A stretch of 64,000 bases of DNA from Pseudomonadales bacterium (GTDB lineage Bacteria > Pseudomonadota > Gammaproteobacteria > Pseudomonadales > Azotimanducaceae), in contig JAEPOO010000001.1 of NCBI GenBank assembly GCA_017642855.1, forward strand, positions 715,072 through 779,071, read 5' to 3'. Below are positions 42,432 through 51,706 of the stretch, in pieces; the stretch's first letter is position 1; every line of letters begins with the position of its first letter. A program made the translations under genes and the position numbers. The notes beneath the pieces were generated by a model. The model was not told where the DNA came from and searched no databases. It saw only the letters and a list, made by a program, of their open reading frames with translations.

Positions 42432-43483
42432 ATCAGTTCGACAATCACCTTGGCAACCTGGTCAGGTGCCATTTCCTGCACGAAGTGACCGCCGCCTTTG
42501 ATGGTGGTGTGCGGTAAACCTTTGGTGCCCGGGACTTTGCTGAGGAAGTCTGCCTGTGCATTTCTCGTCACCGGGTCATTGTCTGAGAAGGCACAAAGGA
42601 ACGGCTTTTCAAACTGACTGAAGAATTCCCACGCTTTTCCCTGAGCCTCCAAGGATGGAGATGTTGGCAGCATCGGTACCTGACTTGGCATCGCGCGCGG
42701 ACCCATCTTGTAACTCGGGTCAGGGAAGGGTGCTTCATAAGCCTTTGCGACGTCTGTAGGCAAAGGGTTGGTCATACCCAGGTTGTGTAGCAGGAATTTG
42801 AAGGCCTGCATCGGCGCGGCTGGTTGCTCCAGCATCATGGACATCATGAAGCCAACCGGCAGGTTCTCCGTTTCCCAACAAAACTTCTGCCAGTAAGCAA
42901 ATTTTTGAGCAGGGTCGCTGTCTGCCATGGCGCTCAGTGCTTTCTGCATCTCAATGATGCTCGGCGTTGGCGCGTTTGCGCGAAAGTCTTCAATTTTTTT
43001 CACGACGTCATCAGCAACATTAGGGTTGTAGGGAAGGCCAGTATTCGAAATCACCACTCGTTCGAAACGCTCTGAGTGATTAACCACCAGACGTAGCCCT
43101 ATCAGACCGCCCCAGTCCTGACCAAAAAAAGTGATGCCATTGAAATCATTGTTTTCCAGCCAGTCGCCCATCCAGGCAACCTGGTTTTCATAGCTGTAGT
43201 CCTCTAGGGCGGCAGGTTTATCGGATTTGCCGTAACCGACGAGATCAGGCGCAATGACTCTCATCCCTGCGGCTGTCAGATGCGGAATCACCTTTCTGTA
43301 GAGATAACTCCAAACGGGCTGGCCATGCATGCACAGGACAATCGGGCCGTCTTCTGGACCCTCATCCAGATGGTGGATGCGCAGCTCGCTGCCGTCAGCA
43401 GTCTTGATCATGGTGTAGTTCGGATTAAACGGATAGTCGGCGAGGCCGGCGTATCTCTCGTCAGGAGTGCGTAATATCTTCAT
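42419..43483 (-). CDS. Haloalkane dehalogenase
   Basis: Alpha/beta hydrolase of 354 aa with haloalkane dehalogenase features of subfamily I. 'HGQPVWSYLYR' carries the oxyanion-hole region (HGEPTW in classical members). The nucleophile is Asp123 in 'FFGQDWGGLIGLR', with halide-stabilising Trp124 next to it; the acid is in 'FSDNDPVT' and the His in 'GGGHFVQE'. It replaces a carbon-bound halide with water. ATG 43483 starts the conserved domain; an upstream frame to 43603 lacks an RBS. The halogenated substrate is unknown. Confidence 0.88.
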   Translation of the reverse strand: MKILRTPDERYAGLADYPFNPNYTMIKTADGSELRIHHLDEGPEDGPIVLCMHGQPVWSYLYRKVIPHLTAAGMRVIAPDLVGYGKSDKPAALEDYSYENQVAWMGDWLENNDFNGITFFGQDWGGLIGLRLVVNHSERFERVVISNTGLPYNPNVADDVVKKIEDFRANAPTPSIIEMQKALSAMADSDPAQKFAYWQKFCWETENLPVGFMMSMMLEQPAAPMQAFKFLLHNLGMTNPLPTDVAKAYEAPFPDPSYKMGPRAMPSQVPMLPTSPSLEAQGKAWEFFSQFEKPFLCAFSDNDPVTRNAQADFLSKVPGTKGLPHTTIKGGGHFVQEMAPDQVAKVIVELIHST

Positions 43484-43776
43484 GGTGTAAATATAATGCA
43501 GCCCATTAAATTGGTAAAGCGGTTCGATGAAATATCGTGCTTTGAGTACCTGCCGGGCGACATTTAGTCTTGGGTTCGGCATGTCTAAACGGTAGAAACA
43601 CACCGTCTTTTACATCCTGCACATCCTGCGCTTGCAAGCATTGCATCGGGACCAATGCCCTTGTCGAATTGAACGCCACCTTTCAGGCGTGCTCAATGTT
43701 GAGTCTATGAGCATCGGCTGCGTTGGGCAGGGAAACGTCATACTGGGTCCTGAGCAATTATATGTAGAATAGGGCG
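43484..43776. other. Divergent intergenic region
   Basis: A 293-bp gap between the divergent dehalogenase and TetR genes. It holds a 9-bp tandem repeat ACATCCTGC (43612-43629) and the palindrome GCTTGCAAGC (43630-43639). No gene is seen. It probably contains both promoters. Confidence 0.35.
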
Positions 43777-44397
43777 ATGAAAACTTTTACGTTGGCGCAG
43801 AAGGAGCGCCGGGAACGCATTCTCCAGAGCGCACGGGATCAGTTGTCACGGCTCGGCTATGAGGGTCTGAATATGCGTGACTTGGCCGTAGAAGCCAACG
43901 TATCAACATCTACGCTCTACAATCTCTACCAAAGCAAAGACACGCTGATTCTGGCCGCCCTTCAGGATTTGCTGGCGGGACTCAATGAGGCGGTAGTTGG
44001 AACCGGTGTGAGGGGTGTGGATCGTTGCATTGCCAATGCCGAAGCGATTGCGGATCAGATTGTTGATACACCGCGCTATGCGGAGGCGATGGCTAAGATG
44101 TTGTTTGCCGGTGAACAGTCAGACCCGATCGTTCGGGCACTGCTTGGTACTGCGCTCGAGCAGCAGCGGGAAATGTTGAATGAAATGCTTGAATCCGGAG
44201 AAATGGATGCGGGTGTTGATACCGAGTTTATCGCCAGATCAATGACTTCAACCGGCTGGTCGGCGATTCTTCTGTGGATGAAGGGTTATGTCGCCTTGCA
44301 CGACTTCAAACGCGAATATGTCCGTAACGCCATGACAACGCTATTACCGTGGCTGCTGGATAACGCAGAGCAGCGGGTCAGAAAACTGGTTATCTAA
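43777..44397 (+). CDS. TetR family transcriptional regulator
   Basis: Regulator of 206 aa. HTH: 'ILQSARDQLSRLGYEGLNMRDLAVEANVSTSTLYNLYQSKDTL'. The ligand domain resembles that of other fatty-acid or xenobiotic responsive TetR proteins. It is divergent from the haloalkane dehalogenase gene and may control it. The next gene starts directly after its stop (TAA then TTG). Confidence 0.92.
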   Translation: MKTFTLAQKERRERILQSARDQLSRLGYEGLNMRDLAVEANVSTSTLYNLYQSKDTLILAALQDLLAGLNEAVVGTGVRGVDRCIANAEAIADQIVDTPRYAEAMAKMLFAGEQSDPIVRALLGTALEQQREMLNEMLESGEMDAGVDTEFIARSMTSTGWSAILLWMKGYVALHDFKREYVRNAMTTLLPWLLDNAEQRVRKLVI

Positions 44398-44985
44398 TTG
44401 CTTTCAGAAACGCCGCAACGGCGACTGCAGAGATTGCCGGATTTTACGGGTAAAGCGCTGAACAGCTTTACGAGTGTGTTGCTCCGGCATGGTTTGCCCG
44501 GTGTCTTGCTTGGTTTCGCCTTCCTGTCACTGCCCGCGACGTTTGTTCTTCTGAAGCCCTCACTCCAGCCAGCGCTCGCCGATCCTTCTACCTATCTGCT
44601 TGGCGGGTGCCTTATTTTTGGTGCCATGTTTGGGTATCAATTTGTCCGAGAGCGCAGTTTAGATGCTCGGCAAATGGGTTGGGCACTCTATCTGTTAGGG
44701 GTTGCTGCCTGGGAAGAGTGGGTGTTCAGAATCGCCTTGCCGTCCTGGCTGACCGATATCGGTTTGGATTTTCGAACTGCTGTGGTCGCATCAAACCTTG
44801 TTTTTGGCCTGATGCATTACTTTACATTGCGATGGAAATGGCAGTGGTGCTTATTGGCGTTTCTCGGTGGTGTGGGTTTGTCCAGAAACTACATGATGTT
44901 TGGAGATTTTTTGCTGATTGTCGCGATCCACTGGATCGCGACTTATATCAACACACCCAGATATCCCGGGCAAAGTAGAGCCTGA
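44398..44985 (+). CDS. CPBP-family intramembrane protease
   Basis: Membrane protein of 195 aa with about five hydrophobic segments. CPBP motifs are present: EExxxR as 'EEWVFR', a His in 'FGLMHYF' and a His near the end in 'AIHWIATY'. Such proteins are prenyl-protease-like (Rce1/CAAX) metalloproteases. It starts with TTG immediately after the TetR stop, so translation is coupled. It converges on the acyl-CoA dehydrogenase gene with a 1-nt gap. Confidence 0.85.
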   Translation: MLSETPQRRLQRLPDFTGKALNSFTSVLLRHGLPGVLLGFAFLSLPATFVLLKPSLQPALADPSTYLLGGCLIFGAMFGYQFVRERSLDARQMGWALYLLGVAAWEEWVFRIALPSWLTDIGLDFRTAVVASNLVFGLMHYFTLRWKWQWCLLAFLGGVGLSRNYMMFGDFLLIVAIHWIATYINTPRYPGQSRA

Positions 44986-44986
44986 C

Positions 44987-46216
44987 TTATTCGAACAGTT
45001 CTCCGCCACAGGCTGAGGCGGTGGTGCCGTATTTCTCGTAAGCGCGAATGACGTTTGCGCCGGTTCTCCAGCGATGGACTTCATCAGGCCCGTCCACCAG
45101 ACGTTGCGACCGGATGCCTGTGTACCATCGCGCCAGTGGCGTGTCATGACTATAACCCAGTGCACCGTGCAGCTGAATTGCTGTGTCGACAACTTGATGC
45201 ACCATATTCGCCAGGAAGACTTTTGCGATGCCGTTTTCCTGCCTCAGATCCATGCCGTTCTCTGCTTTGTAGGCGATGTGCAATAGCATCAAACGCGCTT
45301 TGTAAATTTCAGCTGCACAATCAGCCATCATCCATCGCACGCCCTGGCGATCGGCAAGTCGTTTACCAAACGTGGATCGATTGGATACATGTTCTGCGGC
45401 AAGATCGAGTGCACGTTGCGCCATGGCAACGTTGTGCATACCGTGACGCAGGCGGCCGTAAGCCAAACGATGCTGGCCCATGTTGAAACCCTGGCCGCGC
45501 CCGCCGAGGATGTTTTCTCTCGGCACGCGCAGGTTTTCAATGTTGATTTCTGAATGAGAGCCACCCAGTTTCAGTCCGAGCGGCGAGTGCGGTTGCATGG
45601 TCTCGATGTTGCGCAGAATCTGATACCCCGGGTTAGGCAGTTCAACGATGAAGGTTGAATACTGCTCATGGCGCGGTGCGTCCGGATCTGTTTTCGCCAT
45701 GACAACGGCAATGTCTGCAACGGACGCTGAAGAGCTGAACCACTTTTCGCCATTCAATACCCACTCATCACCGTCCAGTTCTGCTTTGGTCTGCATGCCG
45801 GTGGCATCAGCCCCAGCGGCTTTCTCCGTCATGGAGTAGCAGATGCGTTTTTCGCCATTGAGCAGGGGTTTCAGGAATCTTTCTTTCTGATCATCCGTGC
45901 CATGTTCTAGTAGCGTCAGCATGGTGGCGTCATCTGGACCCTGAGTATTCAGGGAAAGTGCGCCGAGAAAGCTTTCACCCAATTCCATCTGCACCAAGGC
46001 GTTGGCAAGCGGCCTTAGACCCATTCCGCCGTGTTCTTCAGGAACAAACGGACACCACAGACCCTGAGATCTTGCTTTTCCCCTGAGCTCGGTGAGCACA
46101 GAGTCAAAATTATCTTCAGTGCAGTCCTGCTCTGCAGGAATACACTCTTCCTGTACAAAGGTTCGGACCTTGTTGCGTATCGCGCGTACCTCTTCTGGAA
46201 TTTCAAAATCTATCAT
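44987..46216 (-). CDS. Acyl-CoA dehydrogenase (ACAD10/11-like)
   Basis: Protein of 409 aa. 'ICYSMTEKAAGADATGM' is the FAD/substrate motif. The C-terminal region 'RSQRLVDGPDEVHRW' is the pattern of the ACAD10/11 group, which tends to use long or hydroxylated acyl-CoAs. It sits after a class III CoA-transferase and an aldehyde dehydrogenase gene on the same strand, so aldehyde oxidation, CoA activation and desaturation could follow each other here. Confidence 0.93.
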   Translation of the reverse strand: MIDFEIPEEVRAIRNKVRTFVQEECIPAEQDCTEDNFDSVLTELRGKARSQGLWCPFVPEEHGGMGLRPLANALVQMELGESFLGALSLNTQGPDDATMLTLLEHGTDDQKERFLKPLLNGEKRICYSMTEKAAGADATGMQTKAELDGDEWVLNGEKWFSSSASVADIAVVMAKTDPDAPRHEQYSTFIVELPNPGYQILRNIETMQPHSPLGLKLGGSHSEINIENLRVPRENILGGRGQGFNMGQHRLAYGRLRHGMHNVAMAQRALDLAAEHVSNRSTFGKRLADRQGVRWMMADCAAEIYKARLMLLHIAYKAENGMDLRQENGIAKVFLANMVHQVVDTAIQLHGALGYSHDTPLARWYTGIRSQRLVDGPDEVHRWRTGANVIRAYEKYGTTASACGGELFE

Positions 46217-46277
46217 GGCTTTGCTCCCTCAATCTTGTGTGGCTGTTTATTCATGTTCGTGACTATACACGGCCTGA

Positions 46278-47474
46278 TCAGGCAATGGCCTTTTTCGTTC
46301 TAAGTGTCTCAAGTTCTTCACGGCTGAGCGCCAGAAATTCTGAAAGTACATCTTCTGTATCTTCACCCAGGTCGTGCACATCGCTTAATTCAGGTGGATC
46401 AATGTCCTTAAAGCGAATCGGAGTCTGGAACTGTGAAATCTCTCCGATATCAGGATGCTCCCGGACCTGAAGAGACCGCCTCGCGTGCATGTGTCGATCA
46501 GCCAGTGTTTCAGGAATCGTCTGTACAGGCGCACAGATCACGCCATTGTCCTGTGCGATCTTGAATATGTCCTCTCGGCTGAGTTCGCGGCTCCAGCTGT
46601 TCACGAGTTCGTCGACCTCATCAATATGGATGCTGCGCATTGTCATGTTGATATAACGTTCGTCATCGGCAAGTTCCGGTTTACCCATGGCATGGCACAT
46701 TTTTCGCCAGTGACCTTCCCTGATACAGATGATGGCAACGTGGCCGTCTTTTGCTTCGTAGACGTTATAGGGTGATAGTGCTTTGGCCGGGTGACGGCTG
46801 CCGGCGCGAGGAAGTTCGTGACCCACGCTGTAGTAAGAGCCGATAACGGTCGACAGGGTAGGGAAGGCGCAATCCTGCATAGAGATGTCAACGGTGGCGC
46901 CTTCTCCGGTTTGCGAGCGACCCACCAGAGCCGTCACGATGCCGCTATAAAGGTGCACGCCAGCGAGGAAATCGATAAACGCTGACGGTGTCTTCAGTGG
47001 TGGTCCGCCTTCTTCCCCGGTGACCGACATGACGCCGGACATTGCCTGTAGTGTGATGTCCATGCCCAGAAAGTCTTTGTAGGGGCCGTCAAGGGATCCG
47101 TATCCGGTGCCCATGGCATAGATCAGTTGTGGGTTCACGGCACGCAGGGCTTCTGATCCCAGGCCATACTTTTCCATGGTTCCTGGTGCAAAGTTTTGCA
47201 GCAGTACATCCGCTTTGGTCGCCAGCTTTTTGATGATGTCCTGGGCTTCCTCGGTCTTGATGTTCAGTGTGATGCATTCTTTGTTGGCATTGAGATTGGA
47301 AAACGGATAGCTGGAAGCGGTGGCTCGACCTCTCGCCCGCAAAGTTTCACCGATCAGTGATTCAATTTTGATGACCCTGGCACCGGCCTGTGCCAGCAGA
47401 AAACCGCAGTAGGGGCCATTATAGACCTGGCCAAAGTCGAGAACGGTGATGCCGGTTAAAGGTTGTTGATTCAT
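46278..47474 (-). CDS. Class III CoA-transferase (CaiB/BaiF family)
   Basis: Protein of 398 aa. N-terminal 'GITVLDFGQVYNGPYCGFLLAQAGARVIKIE' and 'NLNANKECITLNIKTEE' are hallmarks. The catalytic Asp is in 'FLGMDITLQAMSGVMSVTG'. These enzymes move CoA between carboxylic acids through an aspartyl-anhydride. It could activate the acid made by the upstream aldehyde dehydrogenase for the downstream acyl-CoA dehydrogenase. Separated from the aldehyde dehydrogenase gene by a terminator. Confidence 0.94.
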   Translation of the reverse strand: MNQQPLTGITVLDFGQVYNGPYCGFLLAQAGARVIKIESLIGETLRARGRATASSYPFSNLNANKECITLNIKTEEAQDIIKKLATKADVLLQNFAPGTMEKYGLGSEALRAVNPQLIYAMGTGYGSLDGPYKDFLGMDITLQAMSGVMSVTGEEGGPPLKTPSAFIDFLAGVHLYSGIVTALVGRSQTGEGATVDISMQDCAFPTLSTVIGSYYSVGHELPRAGSRHPAKALSPYNVYEAKDGHVAIICIREGHWRKMCHAMGKPELADDERYINMTMRSIHIDEVDELVNSWSRELSREDIFKIAQDNGVICAPVQTIPETLADRHMHARRSLQVREHPDIGEISQFQTPIRFKDIDPPELSDVHDLGEDTEDVLSEFLALSREELETLRTKKAIA

Positions 47475-47500
47475 GTGTTTTTTGCTTGTTGTTCGGAAAC

Positions 47501-47523
47501 AAAAAGGCCCTGCAAGCAGGGCC
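47501..47523 (-). terminator. Rho-independent terminator after the aldehyde dehydrogenase
   Basis: An 8-bp G+C-rich stem (GGCCCTGC / GCAGGGCC) with a 2-nt loop at 47506-47523 is followed, on the minus strand, by five T residues (47505-47501). It lies about 20 nt past the aldehyde dehydrogenase stop, so the CoA-transferase gene probably has its own promoter. Confidence 0.85.
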
Positions 47524-47543
47524 CTTGTGGTGTGCCGTCAGTC

Positions 47544-48962
47544 TTACATCTGCATCGCTTTCATTTCGGTGAACTCTGTCAGACCGTGAGGTCCAAGTTC
47601 CCGACCGATACCAGACTGTTTGTAGCCGCCAAACGGTGCGTTGACGTTAAAGCCACCGCCGTTTACGGATACCTGACCTGTTCGGATTTGCTTGGCAACG
47701 CGCTTCGCCCGTTCATCGTCACCGGACCAGACCGCGCCGGACAGACCAAAAATGCTGTCGTTCGCGATCTCAATGGCTTCTTCTTCAGTGTCGTAAGGAA
47801 TGATCGCGAGCACCGGGCCGAAGATTTCGTCCTGGGCGATCACCATGTCGTTCTTCACGTCAGAGAAGATCGTAGGTTGTACGAAGTAACCAGTATTTCG
47901 ACCTTCCGGTGGTGTGGTGCCGCCAGTCACAAGGGTTGCTCCTTCATCGATACCTTGCTGGATGTAGCCAACCACTGAATCCAGCTGTGCTTTCGATGCG
48001 ACAGGGCCCATAACGACACCTTCTTCAAAGGCGCCGCCGACCTTCACGGATTCTGCGGCGGCTTTGGCAGCGGCCACGGCTTCATCCTGCTTGTCGCGTG
48101 GCACAATCAGGCGGGACAGTGCGGCACAAACTTGACCGCTGTTCATGCAGATACTACCGCCAGCTGCGCCCGCGGCTTTCGCCACATCAGCATCGTCCAG
48201 AACGACAGATGCTGACTTACCGCCCAATTCCAGACCTACTCGCTTAACGGTTTCAGACGCCAGTGCCATGACGCGGCGACCTGCCTCTGTTGAACCGGTG
48301 AGAGAGACCATGTCGACGTCCGGGTGAGTGCTCATCGTCTCACCAACGGTGCGGCCAGGTCCTGTCACCAGGTTGAACACGCCGGGTGGGAATCCTGCTT
48401 CATGCACGAGTTCTGCGAAGTAGTATGCGGTGAGTGGTGTATCGGAGCTTGGTTTCAACAGCATCGTACAGCCAGCGGCCAGTGCGGGCATGACCTTGGC
48501 CACAATCTGGTGAAGCGGGAAGTTCCATGGGGTGATGAATGCGCAAACGCCAACCGGTTCCTTGATGACCACTGAGTTACCCAGTTGTTCCTCTTTTTCC
48601 ATGTCGAATGGCACGTCGACGTATGAGCTGACTACGCCGACACCCATCCCGCCGTGCACGGCAATACTGGTTTGTAGGGGTGTGCCCAGTTCAAGTGCGC
48701 AGAGTTCGCCGATCTTCTGCATGTTGGCAGTCACCAGATCGGAGAGTTTCTTGATGAGCTCGGATCTTTCTGCCGCGCTGCTCTGGCCCCAGGTTTTGAA
48801 GGCCTCTTTGGCCGCGGCAACAGCATCGTTGACATCCTGGTCGTTTCCGCTGGGGACTTCACCGCAGACTTCTTCTGTAGATGGGTCAATGACCTGGAGT
48901 GTGTCTGAGCCATGTGGCGTAGCCCACTGCCCGTTGATATAGAACTTGTCGTGAGTCTGCAT
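47544..48962 (-). CDS. NAD(P)-dependent aldehyde dehydrogenase
   Basis: Aldehyde dehydrogenase of 472 aa that oxidises an aldehyde to the acid. 'FITPWNFPLHQIVAKVMPALAAG' holds the catalytic Asn, 'SLTGSTEAGRRV' the cofactor loop, 'LELGGKSASVV' the general-base Glu and 'NSGQVCAAL' the nucleophilic Cys. Length is normal. A terminator follows. Substrate not readable; medium-chain or aromatic aldehydes are typical. Confidence 0.95.
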   Translation of the reverse strand: MQTHDKFYINGQWATPHGSDTLQVIDPSTEEVCGEVPSGNDQDVNDAVAAAKEAFKTWGQSSAAERSELIKKLSDLVTANMQKIGELCALELGTPLQTSIAVHGGMGVGVVSSYVDVPFDMEKEEQLGNSVVIKEPVGVCAFITPWNFPLHQIVAKVMPALAAGCTMLLKPSSDTPLTAYYFAELVHEAGFPPGVFNLVTGPGRTVGETMSTHPDVDMVSLTGSTEAGRRVMALASETVKRVGLELGGKSASVVLDDADVAKAAGAAGGSICMNSGQVCAALSRLIVPRDKQDEAVAAAKAAAESVKVGGAFEEGVVMGPVASKAQLDSVVGYIQQGIDEGATLVTGGTTPPEGRNTGYFVQPTIFSDVKNDMVIAQDEIFGPVLAIIPYDTEEEAIEIANDSIFGLSGAVWSGDDERAKRVAKQIRTGQVSVNGGGFNVNAPFGGYKQSGIGRELGPHGLTEFTEMKAMQM

Positions 48963-49069
48963 GTTACTCCCTCAAATGTGCTCAATAGAGAAATAGGAAG
49001 ACGGATAAAATCACAACTGACTGTTTCGCGCAAATAGGCCAAGGCTGCGTTGTTGCGCGGTATATATCG

Positions 49070-50284
49070 TTATGCAGGTCTCAAGCGAAGGGGCAGCGAA
49101 ACCAGGCCGCGGCTGGAAAGACCGGTTCTGAATTGGGGCTCAGAATCACGGAGTTCGAAGCTCGCGACGCGCTGTAGCAGCGTCGAGAAAATGATATCCA
49201 GATTGAGTCTGGCCAGATTGTTGCCGAGACACAGATGGGCGCCTCGGCCGAAAGCCACATGGCGGTTGGGAAACCGATCTGCCCTGAATTGGTGAGCGTC
49301 AGGAAAAGCTTCCGAGTCTCTATTGGCGGAACCATAGAGCAGACCGAACTTGGTGCCTTTTGGAAAGTCTTGACCCATGACGGTCACATCTTCACTGGCG
49401 TAACGGTGGAAAAAGGGCAGGGGTGCGTCATAGCGAAACATCTCCTGCACCGCCGTGCCCATCAGGTTGGGGTTTCCTCGAAGATGCTTTAGTGTTTCAG
49501 GATTCCTCAGTAAAGCCAGCATGCCGGTGCCCAGCACATCGATGGTGGAACCGTGGCCTCCAGCGAGAATGAGCAAGCTGGTGGAGACAAGCTCTGTTTC
49601 GCTGAGCTCACCGTTCTTCTCTGCCTGAACTAAGGTAGTCAGCAGGTCACCCGTCGGCGTTTTACGTCTTTGATCGATCTGGTCGATCAGATAGGTGTAA
49701 AAATTTCTGGTTGCGGATTCAGCCCTGGCTTTATTTTCGGGCGTCCGATCTGCATCGAAGTATTGCACGATCTCTTCAGACCAGACTCTCAAGAGCGGGC
49801 AGTCCTCATCCGGCACGCCAAGAATTTTTCCGATGATGTGGCCCGGTAGCTGGGCGGCAAGATCCTCGACGAACTCAATGTCTCGATATTGCAAGACTTG
49901 ATCAAGCAGGCCATTGACATAGTTCTGCACCATGCTGCGATGTTTTTCGATGAAGGCTTTCGAAAACGCTCGTAGCACCACCATGCGCATGCGACGATGA
50001 ACCTCACCATCTCGCTCCAGCATGCTGAACTGAACAAACTGCTCGTGGTTCGGCATGTCGTGAAAGTTCGCCTGCCTCTGTTGTTCCGCGATCGTTTTGT
50101 CATCGGCGAACGCTTGAAGAGAGCGCACCATGACGGGATTACGCGCGGTGCTTTCCACATCTTCATAGCGTGAGAGCAGGTGGCAATTCATGGCGCCAAG
50201 AAAAACCGGCTCGGGCGACTGCCGGAGCCGGTCATAGACTGAATAGGGGTCCTGGGCGAATGCCTGTGACAATGGGTCAAACAT
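49070..50284 (-). CDS. Cytochrome P450 with altered I-helix acid-alcohol pair
   Basis: P450 of 404 aa. The haem Cys is near residue 352 in 'VAFGRGAHLCLGNNLAR'. The I-helix reads 'LILAGGHGSTIDVLG'; aligned to the usual A-G-H-E-T-T, the acid is Gly and the following Thr is Ser. ATG 50284 is preferred over the upstream TTG at 50341 because the latter would overlap the carotenoid oxygenase gene. It follows that gene by 23 nt, so the pair form an operon controlled by the TetR repeats. Confidence 0.9.
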   Translation of the reverse strand: MFDPLSQAFAQDPYSVYDRLRQSPEPVFLGAMNCHLLSRYEDVESTARNPVMVRSLQAFADDKTIAEQQRQANFHDMPNHEQFVQFSMLERDGEVHRRMRMVVLRAFSKAFIEKHRSMVQNYVNGLLDQVLQYRDIEFVEDLAAQLPGHIIGKILGVPDEDCPLLRVWSEEIVQYFDADRTPENKARAESATRNFYTYLIDQIDQRRKTPTGDLLTTLVQAEKNGELSETELVSTSLLILAGGHGSTIDVLGTGMLALLRNPETLKHLRGNPNLMGTAVQEMFRYDAPLPFFHRYASEDVTVMGQDFPKGTKFGLLYGSANRDSEAFPDAHQFRADRFPNRHVAFGRGAHLCLGNNLARLNLDIIFSTLLQRVASFELRDSEPQFRTGLSSRGLVSLPLRLRPA

Positions 50285-50307
50285 GCGCCCAGTATAGTCT
50301 ATGGAAA

Positions 50308-51687
50308 CTATGCCGGTGGGACGCTCTTGTCGCTTACCCAATTGCCGTGGAAGCCGAACGGGATGCGTTGCGGCAATTTCACCTGTGCGACGTAGCCTCG
50401 ATCGAAATCTTCTGCGTCCATGACAACAAACTCAGCACTCTGCTTGCCCAGATCGTGCACAAACGTGATGAGATAGCCTGCGTCTTCTGCATCGGAGTTG
50501 TCTTTTGCAACAAATACCGGTTCGCCCGCCGCGCGGCCAGCGCCGTGATCGAACACCGTGCGCTCACCAGTCTTCAGATCGTGCTTCAGTGTCGGCCAGG
50601 CTTCGCTGGGGATGGGGCTTGGAGAGGCGCAGTAACCATAGCGATAAGGCTGGTTACCAACATCGTGACGGTGGCGCGGAAACTCATTGGCAGTTTCATC
50701 AATCACCTGAGTGTTTACGGTTCGCTTGGCAGGGTTCAGTGTCCAGCGTTCGAGGCGAGCCATCGAATCACCGAACGGACCTAACAGGTCGTTGTTAAAC
50801 ATGGATTGATAATTACAGAGATCAATGGTGACACTGCCATCGTCATTGTCGAACGCATTCATCGGGTGGAAGCAGTAGCCCATGGGCACTTCGATCCAGA
50901 TGATGTCTGCGGCGCCACCTTCTCTTGGAAGCAGTCCGACGCGATTACCGTACTCAGCATTCCACTTGAAAGGGAAGCTGCCTGCCATTGCCATGTCGAA
51001 GTCGACAGTAACCGGCTGGTCGTAGATCACGACATATTCATTGGTGAGTGACATGTCGTGCATCATGGTCATGCCTGGCACGGGAACGTCGACGGTTTTG
51101 CGTACTTTGCCGTCTGTGCCGACCACAACATATTGCACATGGTCCATCCAGTGCGGCCAGGCATAAACCATGGCGTGCATTTCTCGAGTGATCGGATCAA
51201 CTTTTGGATGTGCGGTGAAAGCACCGGGCAGAGTGTCTTCGAAGTTGTTTCGGCCGACAGTCTCCAGTTCATAAGTCAGTTCTACAGGGCAGCCACCGGC
51301 TTCAACCATGGCCCAGGTTTTTCCGGCAAAACCACCGACGTTGGTGTTTGGCCCGCCGGTTGAATCGTTCCAGTTAGGTCCAGCGATATCTGGCTGACCA
51401 CGAAAGTCGCTTAACTCTTTTGATCCTACATAGCGGTTTCGATACCACTCGGCTTTACCTTCTCTCAAACGCAGCCCGTGAACCATACCAGCACCAACAA
51501 ACCAGTGGTGTTTGCTCAGATCAACATCTGCGAAAGGATTAGGACCATTTCGCAGGTAACGCCCGGTTAGTTCCTTCGGTAGCTCTCCGATGACTTCCAG
51601 ATCACTGGCGGTCACTTCTTCACTGACTGGCGCGAAATTTCCCTGCAGGTAGGGGTTGTCGAAATCTTCTTTGGTTAATTCGGACAT
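50308..51687 (-). CDS. Carotenoid oxygenase family protein (carotenoid/stilbene cleavage)
   Basis: Non-haem iron dioxygenase of 459 aa. The four Fe-binding His can be placed in 'TAHPKVDPITREMHA', 'TMMHDMSLTNEY', 'YCFHPMNAFDNDDG' and the C-terminal 'PFGFHGNWV'. Members cleave carotenoids, apocarotenoids or lignin-type stilbenes. ATG 51687 has a strong GAGGAGAG site; the frame extends to 51774 but through the operator. It is divergent from a TetR gene and followed by a P450, a combination suited to making or degrading apocarotenoids or stilbenes. Confidence 0.93.
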   Translation of the reverse strand: MSELTKEDFDNPYLQGNFAPVSEEVTASDLEVIGELPKELTGRYLRNGPNPFADVDLSKHHWFVGAGMVHGLRLREGKAEWYRNRYVGSKELSDFRGQPDIAGPNWNDSTGGPNTNVGGFAGKTWAMVEAGGCPVELTYELETVGRNNFEDTLPGAFTAHPKVDPITREMHAMVYAWPHWMDHVQYVVVGTDGKVRKTVDVPVPGMTMMHDMSLTNEYVVIYDQPVTVDFDMAMAGSFPFKWNAEYGNRVGLLPREGGAADIIWIEVPMGYCFHPMNAFDNDDGSVTIDLCNYQSMFNNDLLGPFGDSMARLERWTLNPAKRTVNTQVIDETANEFPRHRHDVGNQPYRYGYCASPSPIPSEAWPTLKHDLKTGERTVFDHGAGRAAGEPVFVAKDNSDAEDAGYLITFVHDLGKQSAEFVVMDAEDFDRGYVAQVKLPQRIPFGFHGNWVSDKSVPPA

Positions 51688-51706
51688 TCTGGCTCTCCTC
51701 ATGTAG

